The notes under the pieces: model-generated
What the model saw: only the letters and a program-made list of their open reading frames with translations
Databases searched by the model: none
Told to the model about the DNA's origin: nothing
Source: Clostridia bacterium
GTDB lineage: Bacteria; Bacillota; Clostridia; Peptostreptococcales; Caminicellaceae
Length of the DNA: 36,871 bases
Direction: 5' to 3'
NCBI GenBank assembly: GCA_028278115.1
Contig: JANQEZ010000248.1
Coordinates: 1-36,871, forward strand
Program-made: the position numbers and the translations under genes
In this document: piece after piece, positions 9,014 to 19,171 of the stretch
Layout of the letters: each line of letters begins with the position of its first letter
Position numbering within the stretch: the stretch's first letter is position 1

Positions 9014-9379
9014 ATGGATAAAATAATAATGAAAAATCTTGCCTTCTTTGGCTATCATGGAGTACTGAAGGAAGAAAACCTTTTAGGTCAAAAATTCTTC
9101 CTCGATATAGAGCTTTATACTGATTTAAAGAAGGCTGGTATTAGTGATGATGTTGCTGATACGGTTCACTATGGTGAAGCATACAATATGGTGAAGGATA
9201 TTGTGGAAAATAAAAGATTTAAGCTTTTAGAGGCCCTTGCAGAAAATATTGCTGATAAACTATTAAATAGATTTTCTTTAGTAGAGGAAATAATTGTTAA
9301 AATAAAGAAGCCGGAAGCTCCTGTAAATGGAATATACGATTATTTTGGAGTTGAAATAAGGAGAAAAAGAGATGTCTAA
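9014..9379 (+). CDS. folB: Dihydroneopterin aldolase
   Basis: MDKIIMKNLAFFGYHGVLKEENLLGQKFFLDIEL; downstream of folP. Confidence 0.94.
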   Translation: MDKIIMKNLAFFGYHGVLKEENLLGQKFFLDIELYTDLKKAGISDDVADTVHYGEAYNMVKDIVENKRFKLLEALAENIADKLLNRFSLVEEIIVKIKKPEAPVNGIYDYFGVEIRRKRDV

Positions 9380-9857
9380 AGCCTATTTAGGACTTGGAAG
9401 CAATATTGGAGATAGCAAGGAAAATATTGACCGTGCTGTAGATATGCTAGGCAGTCATGAAAATATTGAGCTTTTAAAAATGTCATCATATTATGAAACA
9501 GAGCCTGTAGGATATAAAGAGCAGGATTGGTTTTTAAATGTAGTTTTAGAAATAGATACTACTCTAAATCCCCATTCACTTTTAGAATTTTGTAGGGAGA
9601 TTGAGGAGAAACTAAAAAGAAAAAGAATAATAAGATGGGGACCTCGAATTATAGATGTGGATATTTTACTATATGAAGGCTTTAAATCAGAGGAAGAAAA
9701 ACTTACTATACCTCATCCCCGTATGACTGAGAGAGCTTTTGTTATGGTTCCGCTTTACGAGATAGCACCAAGGGTTAAGATAAATAATAAAGATATCAGC
9801 CAAGTGATGAAAAGTTTAGCTGGCGAAGAAATAAGGAAGATTAATTATGAAGGATAA
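9372..9857 (+). CDS. folK: 2-amino-4-hydroxy-6-hydroxymethyldihydropteridine pyrophosphokinase
   Basis: [62 protein letters not shown]. Confidence 0.96.
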   Translation: MSKAYLGLGSNIGDSKENIDRAVDMLGSHENIELLKMSSYYETEPVGYKEQDWFLNVVLEIDTTLNPHSLLEFCREIEEKLKRKRIIRWGPRIIDVDILLYEGFKSEEEKLTIPHPRMTERAFVMVPLYEIAPRVKINNKDISQVMKSLAGEEIRKINYEG

Positions 9858-10638
9858 AAGAATACTAACTGGTAAGCAAATAGCTGTAAAGGTTGGGACT
9901 TTAAATATTGGGGGAGATAACCCCTCAATAATGATTGCTGGACCATGTGCTGTTGAATCTAGGCAGCAGGTTATAGATACGGCATTAGCACTTAAAGAGG
10001 TTGGTGTTGATGTGCTAAGGGGAGGGGTATTTAAGCCTAGAACAAGCCCCTACACCTTTCAAGGGATGGGCTTAAAGGGCCTGGAATACTTGAAGGAAGC
10101 AGGGGAGAAGATTAATACCCCAATAATAACGGAGCTTATGGATGAAAAAAACCTTGATGCTGTAGTAGAGTATTCAGATATTATACAGATTGGCTCCCGC
10201 AATATGTATAACTATTCCTTGCTTAAGGAGGTAGGGGGAATCAATAAGCCTATTCTTCTAAAGAGGGGAATGAGTGCATCTATAAAGGAATGGGTAATGG
10301 CTGCGGAATACATTGCCGCCTATGGAAATAATAATATTATACTTTGTGAAAGAGGAATAAGAACCTTTGAGGTCTATACTAGAAATACATTGGATTTAGC
10401 CGCAGTTCCTATTATGAAAAGTGAAACTGGACTTCCAATAATAGTGGACCCCAGTCATGGAACTGGACGTAAGGAGCTGATTATGCCAATGGCAAAAGGT
10501 GCTTTAGCATGTGGAGCTGATGGATTGATGGTTGAAGTGCATATTGATCCTACAGAGGCACTTAGTGATGGACAGCAATCCTTAAATCCTAAAGAATACA
10601 AAAAAATGATATTAGAATTAAATAGATGCAGCTTTTAA
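9847..10638 (+). CDS. aroF: 3-deoxy-7-phosphoheptulonate (DAHP) synthase
   Basis: [73 protein letters not shown]. Confidence 0.95.
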   Translation: MKDKRILTGKQIAVKVGTLNIGGDNPSIMIAGPCAVESRQQVIDTALALKEVGVDVLRGGVFKPRTSPYTFQGMGLKGLEYLKEAGEKINTPIITELMDEKNLDAVVEYSDIIQIGSRNMYNYSLLKEVGGINKPILLKRGMSASIKEWVMAAEYIAAYGNNNIILCERGIRTFEVYTRNTLDLAAVPIMKSETGLPIIVDPSHGTGRKELIMPMAKGALACGADGLMVEVHIDPTEALSDGQQSLNPKEYKKMILELNRCSF

Positions 10639-10654
10639 ACGCAAAATAAAATAT

Positions 10655-10690
10655 AAAGTTTAACTCCAATACCGTGGAGTTGAACTTTTC
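10655..10690 (+). terminator. Intrinsic terminator after folate/aroF operon
   Basis: AAAGTTTAACTCCA-ATACCG-TGGAGTTGAACTTTT hairpin ending in T-rich run. Confidence 0.8.
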
Positions 10691-10988
10691 TATTTATGAA
10701 AAACATTGGAAAACTCCCAATATATGGAGATTGAAGCTTGTAGCTAAAAGATTTTGATAGAAGACTTTATTATATTTCTATCTCCTTGTCAATTTTTTTA
10801 ATGAATGATAAAATTTTATAATTAAATATAGTCTAGTAAACTTTAGTAGATAATTACTTGAGGAAATGGCATAATTTTAACTGGGTTTATATATAGAAAT
10901 ATTGAGTTTTTCAATAGGGATAATTTAAGTTCTATTATATAAATTCTATACATAAGAGGCAATTTAAAGCAAATAACTAGGGCTGCTG

Positions 10989-11990
10989 ATGGTTATGGAG
11001 GGTAGGCATATGGGATTCCAAGATAAAATCAATATACTGATTGTTGACGATAGGCCAGAAAGCCTATTCGTTTTAGAGAATATATTGAAGGAATTAAACC
11101 TAAATATTGTAAAGGCCACTTCGGGAAATCAAGCATTATCTTTAATGCTTGAGTATGATTTTGCCCTTGTTTTGTTGGATGTAAAAATGCCTGAAATCGA
11201 CGGTTTTGAAACTGCCAAGCTTATGAGGGAAAACGAAAAAACTAGAAATACTCCCATTATATTTGTTACAGCCATCGATAAGAATAAAAGAGGGATATTT
11301 AAGGGATATGAAATCGGAGCTGTAGATTATCTGTTTAAGCCCATAGAGCCCTTGATATTAAAGAGTAAGGTTTCGGTCTTTGTTGAACTGTATAGGCAGA
11401 AGGAAAAACTAAAGAAGCAGACAGAGATACTTAAGGAAAAGGTAGATGAGCTCATGAGGCTAAGAGAGTTGAACAGCAGGCTTGAACATCTCTCATCTAT
11501 AGACGTTTTGACGGGAATCTCAAATAGAAGGAGCTTTGAAGAAAATATTAAAGCTGAATGGAAAAGGGCGATACGATCAAAGACAACGATATCTTTAATA
11601 ATGATAGATATAGACCATTTTAAGGAGTATAACGATTATTATGGACATCAGGCGGGAGATAAATGCCTTGAGAAGGTTGCCAAGGCCATCGTAGCATCCA
11701 TCCAAAGGCCAGCAGACCTAGTAGCAAGGTACGGTGGAGAGGAGTTTGTTGCAGTACTGCCGGAATCCGATAGAGACGGTGCAGTTTTTATTGCAGAAAA
11801 AATAAGAAATAAAGTAGAATCATTAAAAATTAGGCATGAGCATTCCAGCGTTTCTTCCTATGTAACAGTCAGCCTTGGGACTGCAACGATGCTTCCTCAG
11901 ACTCAAGATTCTGTCGAAGAGCTTATATATCTTGCCGACAGAGCTCTTTTCCGAGCAAAGTATAATGGACGAAATAATGTGGAAAGTTAA
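10989..11990 (+). CDS. Response regulator with GGDEF domain (diguanylate cyclase)
   Basis: REC: ILIVDDRPES, LVLLDVKMPEIDG, FVTA, LFKPIEP. GGDEF: SSIDVLTGISNRRSFEE, RYGGEEFVAVLPE, preceded by RPAD-N5 (RxxD I-site spacing). Confidence 0.94.
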   Translation: MVMEGRHMGFQDKINILIVDDRPESLFVLENILKELNLNIVKATSGNQALSLMLEYDFALVLLDVKMPEIDGFETAKLMRENEKTRNTPIIFVTAIDKNKRGIFKGYEIGAVDYLFKPIEPLILKSKVSVFVELYRQKEKLKKQTEILKEKVDELMRLRELNSRLEHLSSIDVLTGISNRRSFEENIKAEWKRAIRSKTTISLIMIDIDHFKEYNDYYGHQAGDKCLEKVAKAIVASIQRPADLVARYGGEEFVAVLPESDRDGAVFIAEKIRNKVESLKIRHEHSSVSSYVTVSLGTATMLPQTQDSVEELIYLADRALFRAKYNGRNNVES

Positions 11991-12190
11991 ATATTTGTAT
12001 ATTATAGTCATGCAGCATTAATATATGCTGTTTTGTCAAGTTAGTATCTTACTATTTCCTCATATACGCTTACATCCTAAAACCCCTATAAAATTTATTA
12101 GACATATAAAAATAATTGTATTATTATATTGTATATAAGAGACAGCTTTAGACTTGTACATAAAATATTTCAAAATTGAGGAGGTAGGCG

Positions 12191-13693
12191 ATGAATTTAG
12201 AGCAAGGGAAAAAACAGTTTAATGGTATTCTTGAGAAAATCAGGGCATATAGACATTCAAGCTCCCTAATGTATTGGGATGCTTCAACGGGAGCACCTAA
12301 GAAGGCTGTGAATAATCGTGCCAAGATACAAGGTATCTTAGCAGGAGAAGTTTTCAAGCTTATTGTTTCAGATGAGATGAAGGAATGTTTAGAGATTTTA
12401 GAGAAAGAAAGAGATAGACTTGATGATATAACAAATGCTATGGTAGTGAAGATGCGAAAGGAATATAATAAGTTTACTAAAATCCCTTCTGAAGAATTTA
12501 GACAATATGCAGAGCTCCTTGGAAAGTCGCATACTGTGTGGGAGGAGGCAAAAAATAAGTCTGACTTTTCCATATTTGAACCAGTACTTGAGAAAATTAT
12601 TGGTACTCTGAGGAAATTCGTTGAGTATAGAGGATATACTGGACATCCCTATAACACCTTTTTAGATGATTATGAACCTGGTATGACTACGGAAAGATTG
12701 GATGAATTTTTTGCAGCTTTAAAGGAGCGAATTGTCCCTCTATTAAAGAGGATTCAAAATAGTGATAAAATAATAAAGACGGATTTTTTAGATGAAAGCT
12801 ATCCCACTAAAATCCAAGAAGAATTTTCCCATTATATTCTTGATAAAATATGTTTTGACAAGGACGCTGGAATGCTAAAGGAAAGCGAGCATCCCTTTAC
12901 AATAAACTTTACACGTAATGATGTCAGAATAACAACACATTACTATGAAAATAAACTTACATCTGCAATATATAGTACTATACATGAGGGCGGACATGCC
13001 TTGTATGAACAGAATATTGGTGAAGATATAGCTGAAACAATATTGGGAAGAGGTACATCTATGGGAATTCATGAATCCCAATCTAGAATGTTTGAGAATA
13101 TCTTTGGACGAAATATGAATTTCTGGAAGCATTTTTATCCAAAGCTTGTGGAAAAATTCCCAGAACAGCTATCAAATATATCATTAAATGAATTTTATGA
13201 GGCAATAAATAAACCAGAGAACTCATTAATAAGAATAGAATCCGACGAGCTTACCTACTCATTACATATAATGGTTAGATATGAGATAGAAAAAATGCTG
13301 ATAGAGGGAAAGGTAGCGGTTAAGGATTTGCCTGAGCTGTGGAATAGAAAGATTGAAGAATACTTAGGAATTACTCCACCAAACGATAAGATGGGTGTCC
13401 TGCAAGATGTACATTGGTCAGATGGACTGTTTGGTTATTTCCCATCCTATGCTTTAGGTAACGCCTATGCTTCCCAGTTTGAAAACACTATGAGTAAGAC
13501 ATTAGATATTGATGAACTTCTTAAGGCTGGTCAATTTAATGAAATCCTTGTTTGGCTAAGGGAGAATATCCATAAGCATGGATGCTTGAAAAAACCAAAT
13601 GAAATTCTAAAGGATGTGACTGGGGAGGAGTTAAATCCCACTTACTTCATAGAGTATTTAGAAAATAAATTTGAGAAATTATATAACCTTTAA
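12191..13693 (+). CDS. M32 family metallocarboxypeptidase
   Basis: HEGGHALYEQN (HExxH-like HEGGH), GIHESQSRMFEN, LWNRKIEEYLGITPPNDKMGVLQDVHWSDGLFGYFPSYALGN. Confidence 0.95.
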   Translation: MNLEQGKKQFNGILEKIRAYRHSSSLMYWDASTGAPKKAVNNRAKIQGILAGEVFKLIVSDEMKECLEILEKERDRLDDITNAMVVKMRKEYNKFTKIPSEEFRQYAELLGKSHTVWEEAKNKSDFSIFEPVLEKIIGTLRKFVEYRGYTGHPYNTFLDDYEPGMTTERLDEFFAALKERIVPLLKRIQNSDKIIKTDFLDESYPTKIQEEFSHYILDKICFDKDAGMLKESEHPFTINFTRNDVRITTHYYENKLTSAIYSTIHEGGHALYEQNIGEDIAETILGRGTSMGIHESQSRMFENIFGRNMNFWKHFYPKLVEKFPEQLSNISLNEFYEAINKPENSLIRIESDELTYSLHIMVRYEIEKMLIEGKVAVKDLPELWNRKIEEYLGITPPNDKMGVLQDVHWSDGLFGYFPSYALGNAYASQFENTMSKTLDIDELLKAGQFNEILVWLRENIHKHGCLKKPNEILKDVTGEELNPTYFIEYLENKFEKLYNL

Positions 13694-13707
13694 AGATAAC
13701 CTCATTT

Positions 13708-13750
13708 AGAGTATAATTTAATTGAATAAAATTAAATTATACTCTTTTTT
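13708..13750 (+). terminator. Intrinsic terminator after M32 peptidase
   Basis: 16-bp perfect stem AGAGTATAATTTAATT...AATTAAATTATACTCT followed by T run. Confidence 0.85.
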
Positions 13751-13873
13751 GCAAGAAATTTTATATCTAAAGAAATTAAAATTCTACCTAAAATACCTAT
13801 ATCAAAATAAATATATAAAGTATCTATAAAACTACATTTGTATTATTATATATATTAGTAATCCATATGTGAA

Positions 13874-14587
13874 TTGAGGGATAAGATGAAAGAAGTAAAT
13901 GTATTAATTGTAGATGATGAGATAGAGATATTAAATTTGCTAAGAAAATACCTTGAGAGAGAAGGATATAATGTTGATGCAGCCTCAGATGGAGAAGAAG
14001 GTTTATTATTTTTTAGTAGAAAAAAGTATGATCTTATAATTTTAGATGTAATGATGCCTAAAATAGATGGTATAGAGGTTTGTAAAAGACTTCGGAGTCA
14101 AACCAATGCACCTATAGTCATGTTAACAGCTAAGGGAGATGAAATTGATAAGGTCTTGGGTCTGAGGATAGGTGCAGATGACTATATAACAAAGCCCTTT
14201 AGCCTAAATGAGTTTGTTGCCAGAATAAGTGCCCACCTGAGGAGGTATTTTCTTCTCAGTGGTGGAATATCTGCCACAAATAATTCCATTATATCCTTTA
14301 ACAATTTAAGAATTAACCTAAAGAGCTATGTGGTTCATCGTAGCGATGAGAAGATACAGCTTACTGCAAAGGAATTTGAACTCTTAAAGTTTTTTGCCAG
14401 TAATCCAAACCAAGTATTTACTAAGGCCCAAATATTTAAAAATGTATGGGACGATACCTATATTGAGGACGATAATACTGTAATGGTTTATGTTAGAAGG
14501 CTAAGGAAAAAGATAGAAGAAAATCCCGATAAACCAACATTCATTCAAACAGTATGGGGAATTGGGTATAAATTTGTAGGAGAATGA
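13874..14587 (+). CDS. OmpR/PhoB-family response regulator
   Basis: VLIVDDEIEIL, LIILDVMMPKIDG, VMLTAKGDE, DDYITKPF, winged helix LTAKEFELLKFFASNPNQVFTKAQIFKNVWDD. Confidence 0.96.
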   Translation: MRDKMKEVNVLIVDDEIEILNLLRKYLEREGYNVDAASDGEEGLLFFSRKKYDLIILDVMMPKIDGIEVCKRLRSQTNAPIVMLTAKGDEIDKVLGLRIGADDYITKPFSLNEFVARISAHLRRYFLLSGGISATNNSIISFNNLRINLKSYVVHRSDEKIQLTAKEFELLKFFASNPNQVFTKAQIFKNVWDDTYIEDDNTVMVYVRRLRKKIEENPDKPTFIQTVWGIGYKFVGE

Positions 14588-14591
14588 TGCT

Positions 14592-15611
14592 ATGAGGGGA
14601 CTTTGTAAAATATTTACCGTATTAGATTGTATATTACCATTTTTAGCATGTATTATGCTAGTAGCATTCTATCTTTTTGATATAGATAATTCCTATTTAA
14701 TAGCCTTAAATCTTCTAATAATAATATTTTCAGTACTCAAAATTTATATGAAAAATAAGAATATATATAAGCTTAAAAAAATGAACGAACAGATTCAAAG
14801 AGTTGCTTCTGGTAATCTTAATGGAAGGATTCTGGTTAGAGAAGATGGATTAATTGGTGATTTAGCATGCAATTTTAATAAAATAATTGAAAGTCTTCAG
14901 GTTACATGTGAGAATGAAATCATGGCTGAAGAAGCCAGAAGAAAATTGATGGTCAATATATCCCATGATATAAGGACTCCTTTAACATCAATTATTGGAT
15001 ATGTGGATGCACTAAAGGATGGAATGGCGTCAAATGAAGAGGAGAGACAGGAGTATCTTCAGATAATATCTATGAAATCAAGGAAGCTAAAGCAGCTTAT
15101 TGATGAAATTTTTCATATGGCAAAATTGGATTCAGATGATATCAAAATGGACTTTCAATCCCATGATATGGGAGAAATATTGAGGGAATGTATTATAGGT
15201 TTCTTGCCAAAATTTAATAAGGAAGAAATCACATTAAAGATTGATATCATTGATGAGAAGGCATTGGTATATTGTGACAGACTGAGTATAATTAGGATAT
15301 TAAATAATCTAATTGAAAATGCACTGCAATATGGCGGTAGAGAAAATGTAATTGGTATAGATTTAGTACAATTAGAAAATGATTATCAAATAAATATTTG
15401 GGATAAAGGGCCGGGAATTGAGGAGGAGCATATTCCTTTTATATTTGAACGTCTATATATAAGGGATAAAGCTAGAAAAAAGCCTGTAGGGAGCAGTGGA
15501 TTAGGACTGTCAATAGCTAAGAAGCTTATAGAAAAGCATGATGGTAAAATATGGGTAGAAAGTAAGCTAAGTGAAAAGACTGTGTTTAGCTTTACGATCC
15601 CTAAGCTATAG
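14592..15611 (+). CDS. Sensor histidine kinase
   Basis: Two N-terminal TM segments, HAMP-like region, NISHDIRTPLTSIIGYVDALKDG, NNLIENALQYGG, DKGPGIEEEHIPFIFERLY, GSSGLGLSIAKKLIEKHDGKIWVES. Confidence 0.96.
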   Translation: MRGLCKIFTVLDCILPFLACIMLVAFYLFDIDNSYLIALNLLIIIFSVLKIYMKNKNIYKLKKMNEQIQRVASGNLNGRILVREDGLIGDLACNFNKIIESLQVTCENEIMAEEARRKLMVNISHDIRTPLTSIIGYVDALKDGMASNEEERQEYLQIISMKSRKLKQLIDEIFHMAKLDSDDIKMDFQSHDMGEILRECIIGFLPKFNKEEITLKIDIIDEKALVYCDRLSIIRILNNLIENALQYGGRENVIGIDLVQLENDYQINIWDKGPGIEEEHIPFIFERLYIRDKARKKPVGSSGLGLSIAKKLIEKHDGKIWVESKLSEKTVFSFTIPKL

Positions 15612-15612
15612 A

Positions 15613-15640
15613 AACCCTCTTTTAACTAAACAAGAGGGTT
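15613..15640. terminator. Terminator hairpin copy 1 (28-nt direct repeat)
   Basis: AACCCTCTT-TTAACTAAAC-AAGAGGGTT. Confidence 0.75.
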
Positions 15641-15791
15641 CAGGCTCCCCCGAAACCCGAATTTCTTCGTTGTTGCTTGGGGTGAGAACTCTTACGTATT
15701 TCTTTATACGCTGCGACCTCTCACTTTCAGCACGCCTCGAACTTCGGATTTCGGGGAAGCCTGCCATCTTGTTGACTTTGTCAACAATCTG
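15641..15791. repeat. 151-bp structured non-coding element between duplicated terminator hairpins
   Basis: Imperfect inverted arms CAGGCTCCCCCGAAACCCGAA... and ...CTTCGGATTTCGGGGAAGCCTG; extra hairpin TTGTTGAC-TTT-GTCAACAA at 15769..15787; locally more GC-rich. Confidence 0.6.
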
Positions 15792-15823
15792 AACCCTCTT
15801 TTAACTAAGCAAGAGGGTTTTGA
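15792..15823. terminator. Terminator hairpin copy 2
   Basis: AACCCTCTT-TTAACTAAGC-AAGAGGGTT then TT; one mismatch to copy 1 over 28 nt, 179 nt away. Confidence 0.8.
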
Positions 15824-15833
15824 TATTAGTCGA

Positions 15834-16814
15834 TTATCTATAAAAATCATGTAAAGCTATGCTCTTATAAAAGGTTCTATTTTTAATAATCCAAAAATTA
15901 GTTGATTTATCTGGGTTAAGAAAGTACAGGCAGTCATCTATATTATTTTTGCCCTCCAAGGCTTCCGTTGCTGCCTTAACACTATCCCAGGATGGTGTAT
16001 TATAAATGGTTCCGTTTAATACAGGGGTATACTGATATCCATAGTTTTTATCGAAGATAACTCCTTTAATACTGTCTGGAAAATCTGGACTGTTTTTTCT
16101 ATTGATAACCACATTGGCAACTGCAAGTTTTCCTTCATAGGGCTCTCCATGGGATTCGGCATGTACTATTCTTGAAAGCCAATATATATCCTTTCCATAG
16201 GAGTTTAATGTATTTATTAATACCCTATAGTTTGCATGATCCCAGCTAACTAAACATTCAAAAATCTCTGCAACGAAACGAACAGGTACAAAGATTCTTC
16301 CTTCATAAATGTTTATTGGTGAATCAAGGGCAATTATTTTGCCATTTACTTTTGCTGTACTTGAACCTAAGGTTAACTCAATTCTCTTTGTATTATCAGC
16401 CAAAATTGCTGTTTTGGTTTCATTGTCCCAACTGATGTCATTAACATTTAAGGCTTTGGCTATGAAACGTATGGGGACAAAAGCACGATCTTCCTCTATG
16501 TAGGGCATTTTATCGGGATTTAGGATTTCATCGTCTACTTTTATAGTTATAGTTTTACTCTGAGAAACAGGCATTACTTTTACAAGATTTCCTATTTCAA
16601 CTGTATTATCCTTTGCATCATTTAAATCCTTTAGCTCATCTACAGTAACCTCATACTGCTGAGATATTTTCCAATAAGAATCTCCAGATTGTGCAGTATG
16701 CATGACATAAGATTTTGCATAGGAAGAAGTGCCAAATAGAAGCATTGACATGAAAAGTGATGTAAGTACTATTTTTTTCAAAGTATTTCCCCCTTTATAA
16801 AAATACTGTATCAT
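15834..16814 (-). CDS. Secreted LysM + copper-amine-oxidase-N-like domain + SleB-type cell-wall hydrolase
   Basis: Signal peptide; LysM (MHTAQSGDSYWKISQQYEVTVDELKDLND); CuAO-N-like FVPIRFIAKAL/VPVRFVAEIF; hydrolase WLSRIVHAESHGEPYEGKLAVANVVINRKNSPDFP. Confidence 0.92.
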   Translation of the reverse strand: MIQYFYKGGNTLKKIVLTSLFMSMLLFGTSSYAKSYVMHTAQSGDSYWKISQQYEVTVDELKDLNDAKDNTVEIGNLVKVMPVSQSKTITIKVDDEILNPDKMPYIEEDRAFVPIRFIAKALNVNDISWDNETKTAILADNTKRIELTLGSSTAKVNGKIIALDSPINIYEGRIFVPVRFVAEIFECLVSWDHANYRVLINTLNSYGKDIYWLSRIVHAESHGEPYEGKLAVANVVINRKNSPDFPDSIKGVIFDKNYGYQYTPVLNGTIYNTPSWDSVKAATEALEGKNNIDDCLYFLNPDKSTNFWIIKNRTFYKSIALHDFYR

Positions 16815-16925
16815 TTAGAATATATATTATCAATGTAAAATACTTGGAGATACTTCCAATATGAAGTAATGAATAAAAGAATGTGAGATTGCTTGTATTT
16901 ATAATTTGCTTTGGGGAGGTTTAAG

Positions 16926-18083
16926 ATGTCCATAACCATAAATGAGGCTCTAGAGCTGGAATCTTTCAAAGATTTTAGAGTTGTAGCGGGAAAAGGTGGG
17001 TTGAGTAGTGAGATATCTAAAGTAGGAATTTTAGATTATGAGATAAAGGAGCTCATAGAAAAAAATTTTGTAGTCGGTGAGTTTGTTCTTAGCACATTAC
17101 TCAATATAAAGGATAATATCAAAGGGCTTTATGAAATTGTAGATTGCCTTATTTCCGTAGGGGTGAGCGGATTAGCAATAAAACCTATCTATTTCGATAG
17201 AATTCCAGATGATGTTATTAAGCTTGCCAATGAGAACAGCTTTCCAATAATGGTTTTTAGTAAAACATATTTTGAAGACATTATCACAGATGTAATGATG
17301 GCCATTAGAGAAAAGGAGCAGAGGGAAGCCCTTGGATTGAAGATAGATAATATTCTATATAGCGATTTAAACAAGATGATGATAAAGAAAATTGCCTATG
17401 AAATAAATGGGAATTTCAGAGAGAAAAATATCATTGTATTTTGCAAGGGTAAAGGCTTTGATAAATCTACAAAGGTGGCTCCGTCTCCAAGGACAGCATG
17501 TGATAAAAGTCTCAATAAATTCAATAAAATCATTTCATATCAAGATGCTTATATTATTATTAATACCTTTGAAGAAGTAGATTTAAATAAAGCAAATGAA
17601 ATTATTCTAAGAAGGCTTGAAAGCTTGGGCTTTAAAAGCAGACAATATATCATAGGAATAAGCAGCCTGCATGAAAGATTAGATGAGTTGAATGAATCGA
17701 TTAAAGAAAGCATGTATGCCTTTGAACATTCAAGGATATATGATGAGGATATATCATTTTTTAATAATATCGGAATTAATAAAATACTGCTGCCCCTTAT
17801 GGATAACCCCTGGGTTCAAAGATACTATAATGAAATGATAACGCCCCTTTTAACCTATGATACAAGGAATGATACAGAGCTATTAAAAACCGCAGTAGCT
17901 TATGTGGGAAACAATGGTGATGTAAAGGAAACTGCTAAAGAACTGTTTCAGCACAGTAATACCATAAGATATAGAATTGATAGAATATCTAAGGTTTTAA
18001 ATAAAAATAGTGATATAAAGCATTTTTATGAAGAGCTTGCTGTAGCTATTAGAATACATAATCTTATGAAAAGACCATTGTAA
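16926..18083 (+). CDS. PucR-family transcriptional regulator
   Basis: N-terminal MSITINEALELESFKDFRVVAGKGGLSSEISKVGILD; C-terminal HTH LLKTAVAYVGNNGDVKETAKELFQHSNTIRYRIDRI. ATG 16926 after GGGGAGG (tracked ORF 16911). Confidence 0.92.
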   Translation: MSITINEALELESFKDFRVVAGKGGLSSEISKVGILDYEIKELIEKNFVVGEFVLSTLLNIKDNIKGLYEIVDCLISVGVSGLAIKPIYFDRIPDDVIKLANENSFPIMVFSKTYFEDIITDVMMAIREKEQREALGLKIDNILYSDLNKMMIKKIAYEINGNFREKNIIVFCKGKGFDKSTKVAPSPRTACDKSLNKFNKIISYQDAYIIINTFEEVDLNKANEIILRRLESLGFKSRQYIIGISSLHERLDELNESIKESMYAFEHSRIYDEDISFFNNIGINKILLPLMDNPWVQRYYNEMITPLLTYDTRNDTELLKTAVAYVGNNGDVKETAKELFQHSNTIRYRIDRISKVLNKNSDIKHFYEELAVAIRIHNLMKRPL

Positions 18084-18187
18084 ATATTACAAAGAGGATT
18101 ACAGGAAAATTTAACTTCTCACAAAACCACATAGGTATTAGATGATGTATCATATATTAAGATTAATCTAGTGAGGAGGCTACATAT

Positions 18188-19099
18188 ATGACAAAACAAC
18201 TTAAAGCAGACATAGCATTATTTCTAGTTACAATTGGATGGGGGGCATCATTTATACTGACTAAAAGCTCCCTTACAGAGCTATCAACCTTTAATTTCTT
18301 AGCTATTAGATTTTTTATAGCATTTGCCATATCCTCTATAATTTTTATTAAGGATATGAAGAAAACCGATAAAAAATCCCTAAGGTATGGAATAATTCTT
18401 GGACTTATACTTTACGCAAGCTTTGCCCTTCAAACCATGGGACTTAACTATACCTCGGCTTCTAAAGCTGCATTTATAACAGGCTTTAACGTGGTATTAG
18501 TTCCAATTTTTTCAACTCTTATGGTGAAAAAAATACCCAATAGAAAAACTATTTTGAGTGTAATACTGGCATTTATAGGTATTGGGATGCTGTCCTTAAA
18601 TGGAAGTATTTCAAGAATAAATATTGGAGACATATATATTTTTTTTGCTGCAATAATATTTGCCCTATATATAATATTTGTTGGAAAATATACAATAGAT
18701 TCAAAGTCTGTTCCCCTGGCAGTAATACAAATAGGAATAGTTGGTTTTTTAAGTCTAGTGACATCATTCATCTTTGAAAGCCCTGTGCTGCCAAAGGCTA
18801 ATCAAGTATGGATAAATATTTTTATATTAAGTGTTGTATGCACCTCAGGAGCATATATTGTCCAAAGCGTTGCTCAAAAATACACCAGTCCAACCCATAC
18901 AGCACTCATTTATACAGCAGAGCCAGTATTTGCAGCAATATTTGGATATATTATATTTAGAGAAATTCTAAGCCCAAGGGGAATGGCTGGAGCCGCATTG
19001 ATACTTTCGGGAATGCTTATAACAGAAGTAGATATTAAAGCATTATTAAAGAAAAAACAAAAAGAAAATGAAGAAAATTTATGCATAGAAAACCAGTAA
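18188..19099 (+). CDS. EamA/DMT-family transporter
   Basis: Ten-TM-like ORF, WGASFILTKSSL, TSPTHTALIYTAEPVFAAIFGYIIFRE. Confidence 0.93.
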   Translation: MTKQLKADIALFLVTIGWGASFILTKSSLTELSTFNFLAIRFFIAFAISSIIFIKDMKKTDKKSLRYGIILGLILYASFALQTMGLNYTSASKAAFITGFNVVLVPIFSTLMVKKIPNRKTILSVILAFIGIGMLSLNGSISRINIGDIYIFFAAIIFALYIIFVGKYTIDSKSVPLAVIQIGIVGFLSLVTSFIFESPVLPKANQVWINIFILSVVCTSGAYIVQSVAQKYTSPTHTALIYTAEPVFAAIFGYIIFREILSPRGMAGAALILSGMLITEVDIKALLKKKQKENEENLCIENQ

Positions 19100-19116
19100 T
19101 TGTTAATTAAATCAGA

Positions 19117-19158
19117 GACAGGCTTTTATAATTTGGGTTATAATTATAAAAGCCTGTC
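19117..19158. terminator. Bidirectional terminator between convergent EamA and TetR genes
   Basis: 17-bp perfect stem GACAGGCTTTTATAATT...AATTATAAAAGCCTGTC. Confidence 0.85.
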
Positions 19159-19171
19159 CCTTTACGATACA

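Noticed and set aside
10930-11010. GEMM/c-di-GMP-I riboswitch-like strings (AGGCAA, AAAGC, GGTTATGG) upstream of the diguanylate cyclase
   Set aside because: The strings are too close together and I cannot draw the two-helix architecture; likely coincidence in AT-rich DNA.
15571-15792. 73-aa tracked ORF across the structured repeat
   Set aside because: It spans the histidine kinase end, a terminator hairpin and the non-coding element; no RBS or protein-like composition.
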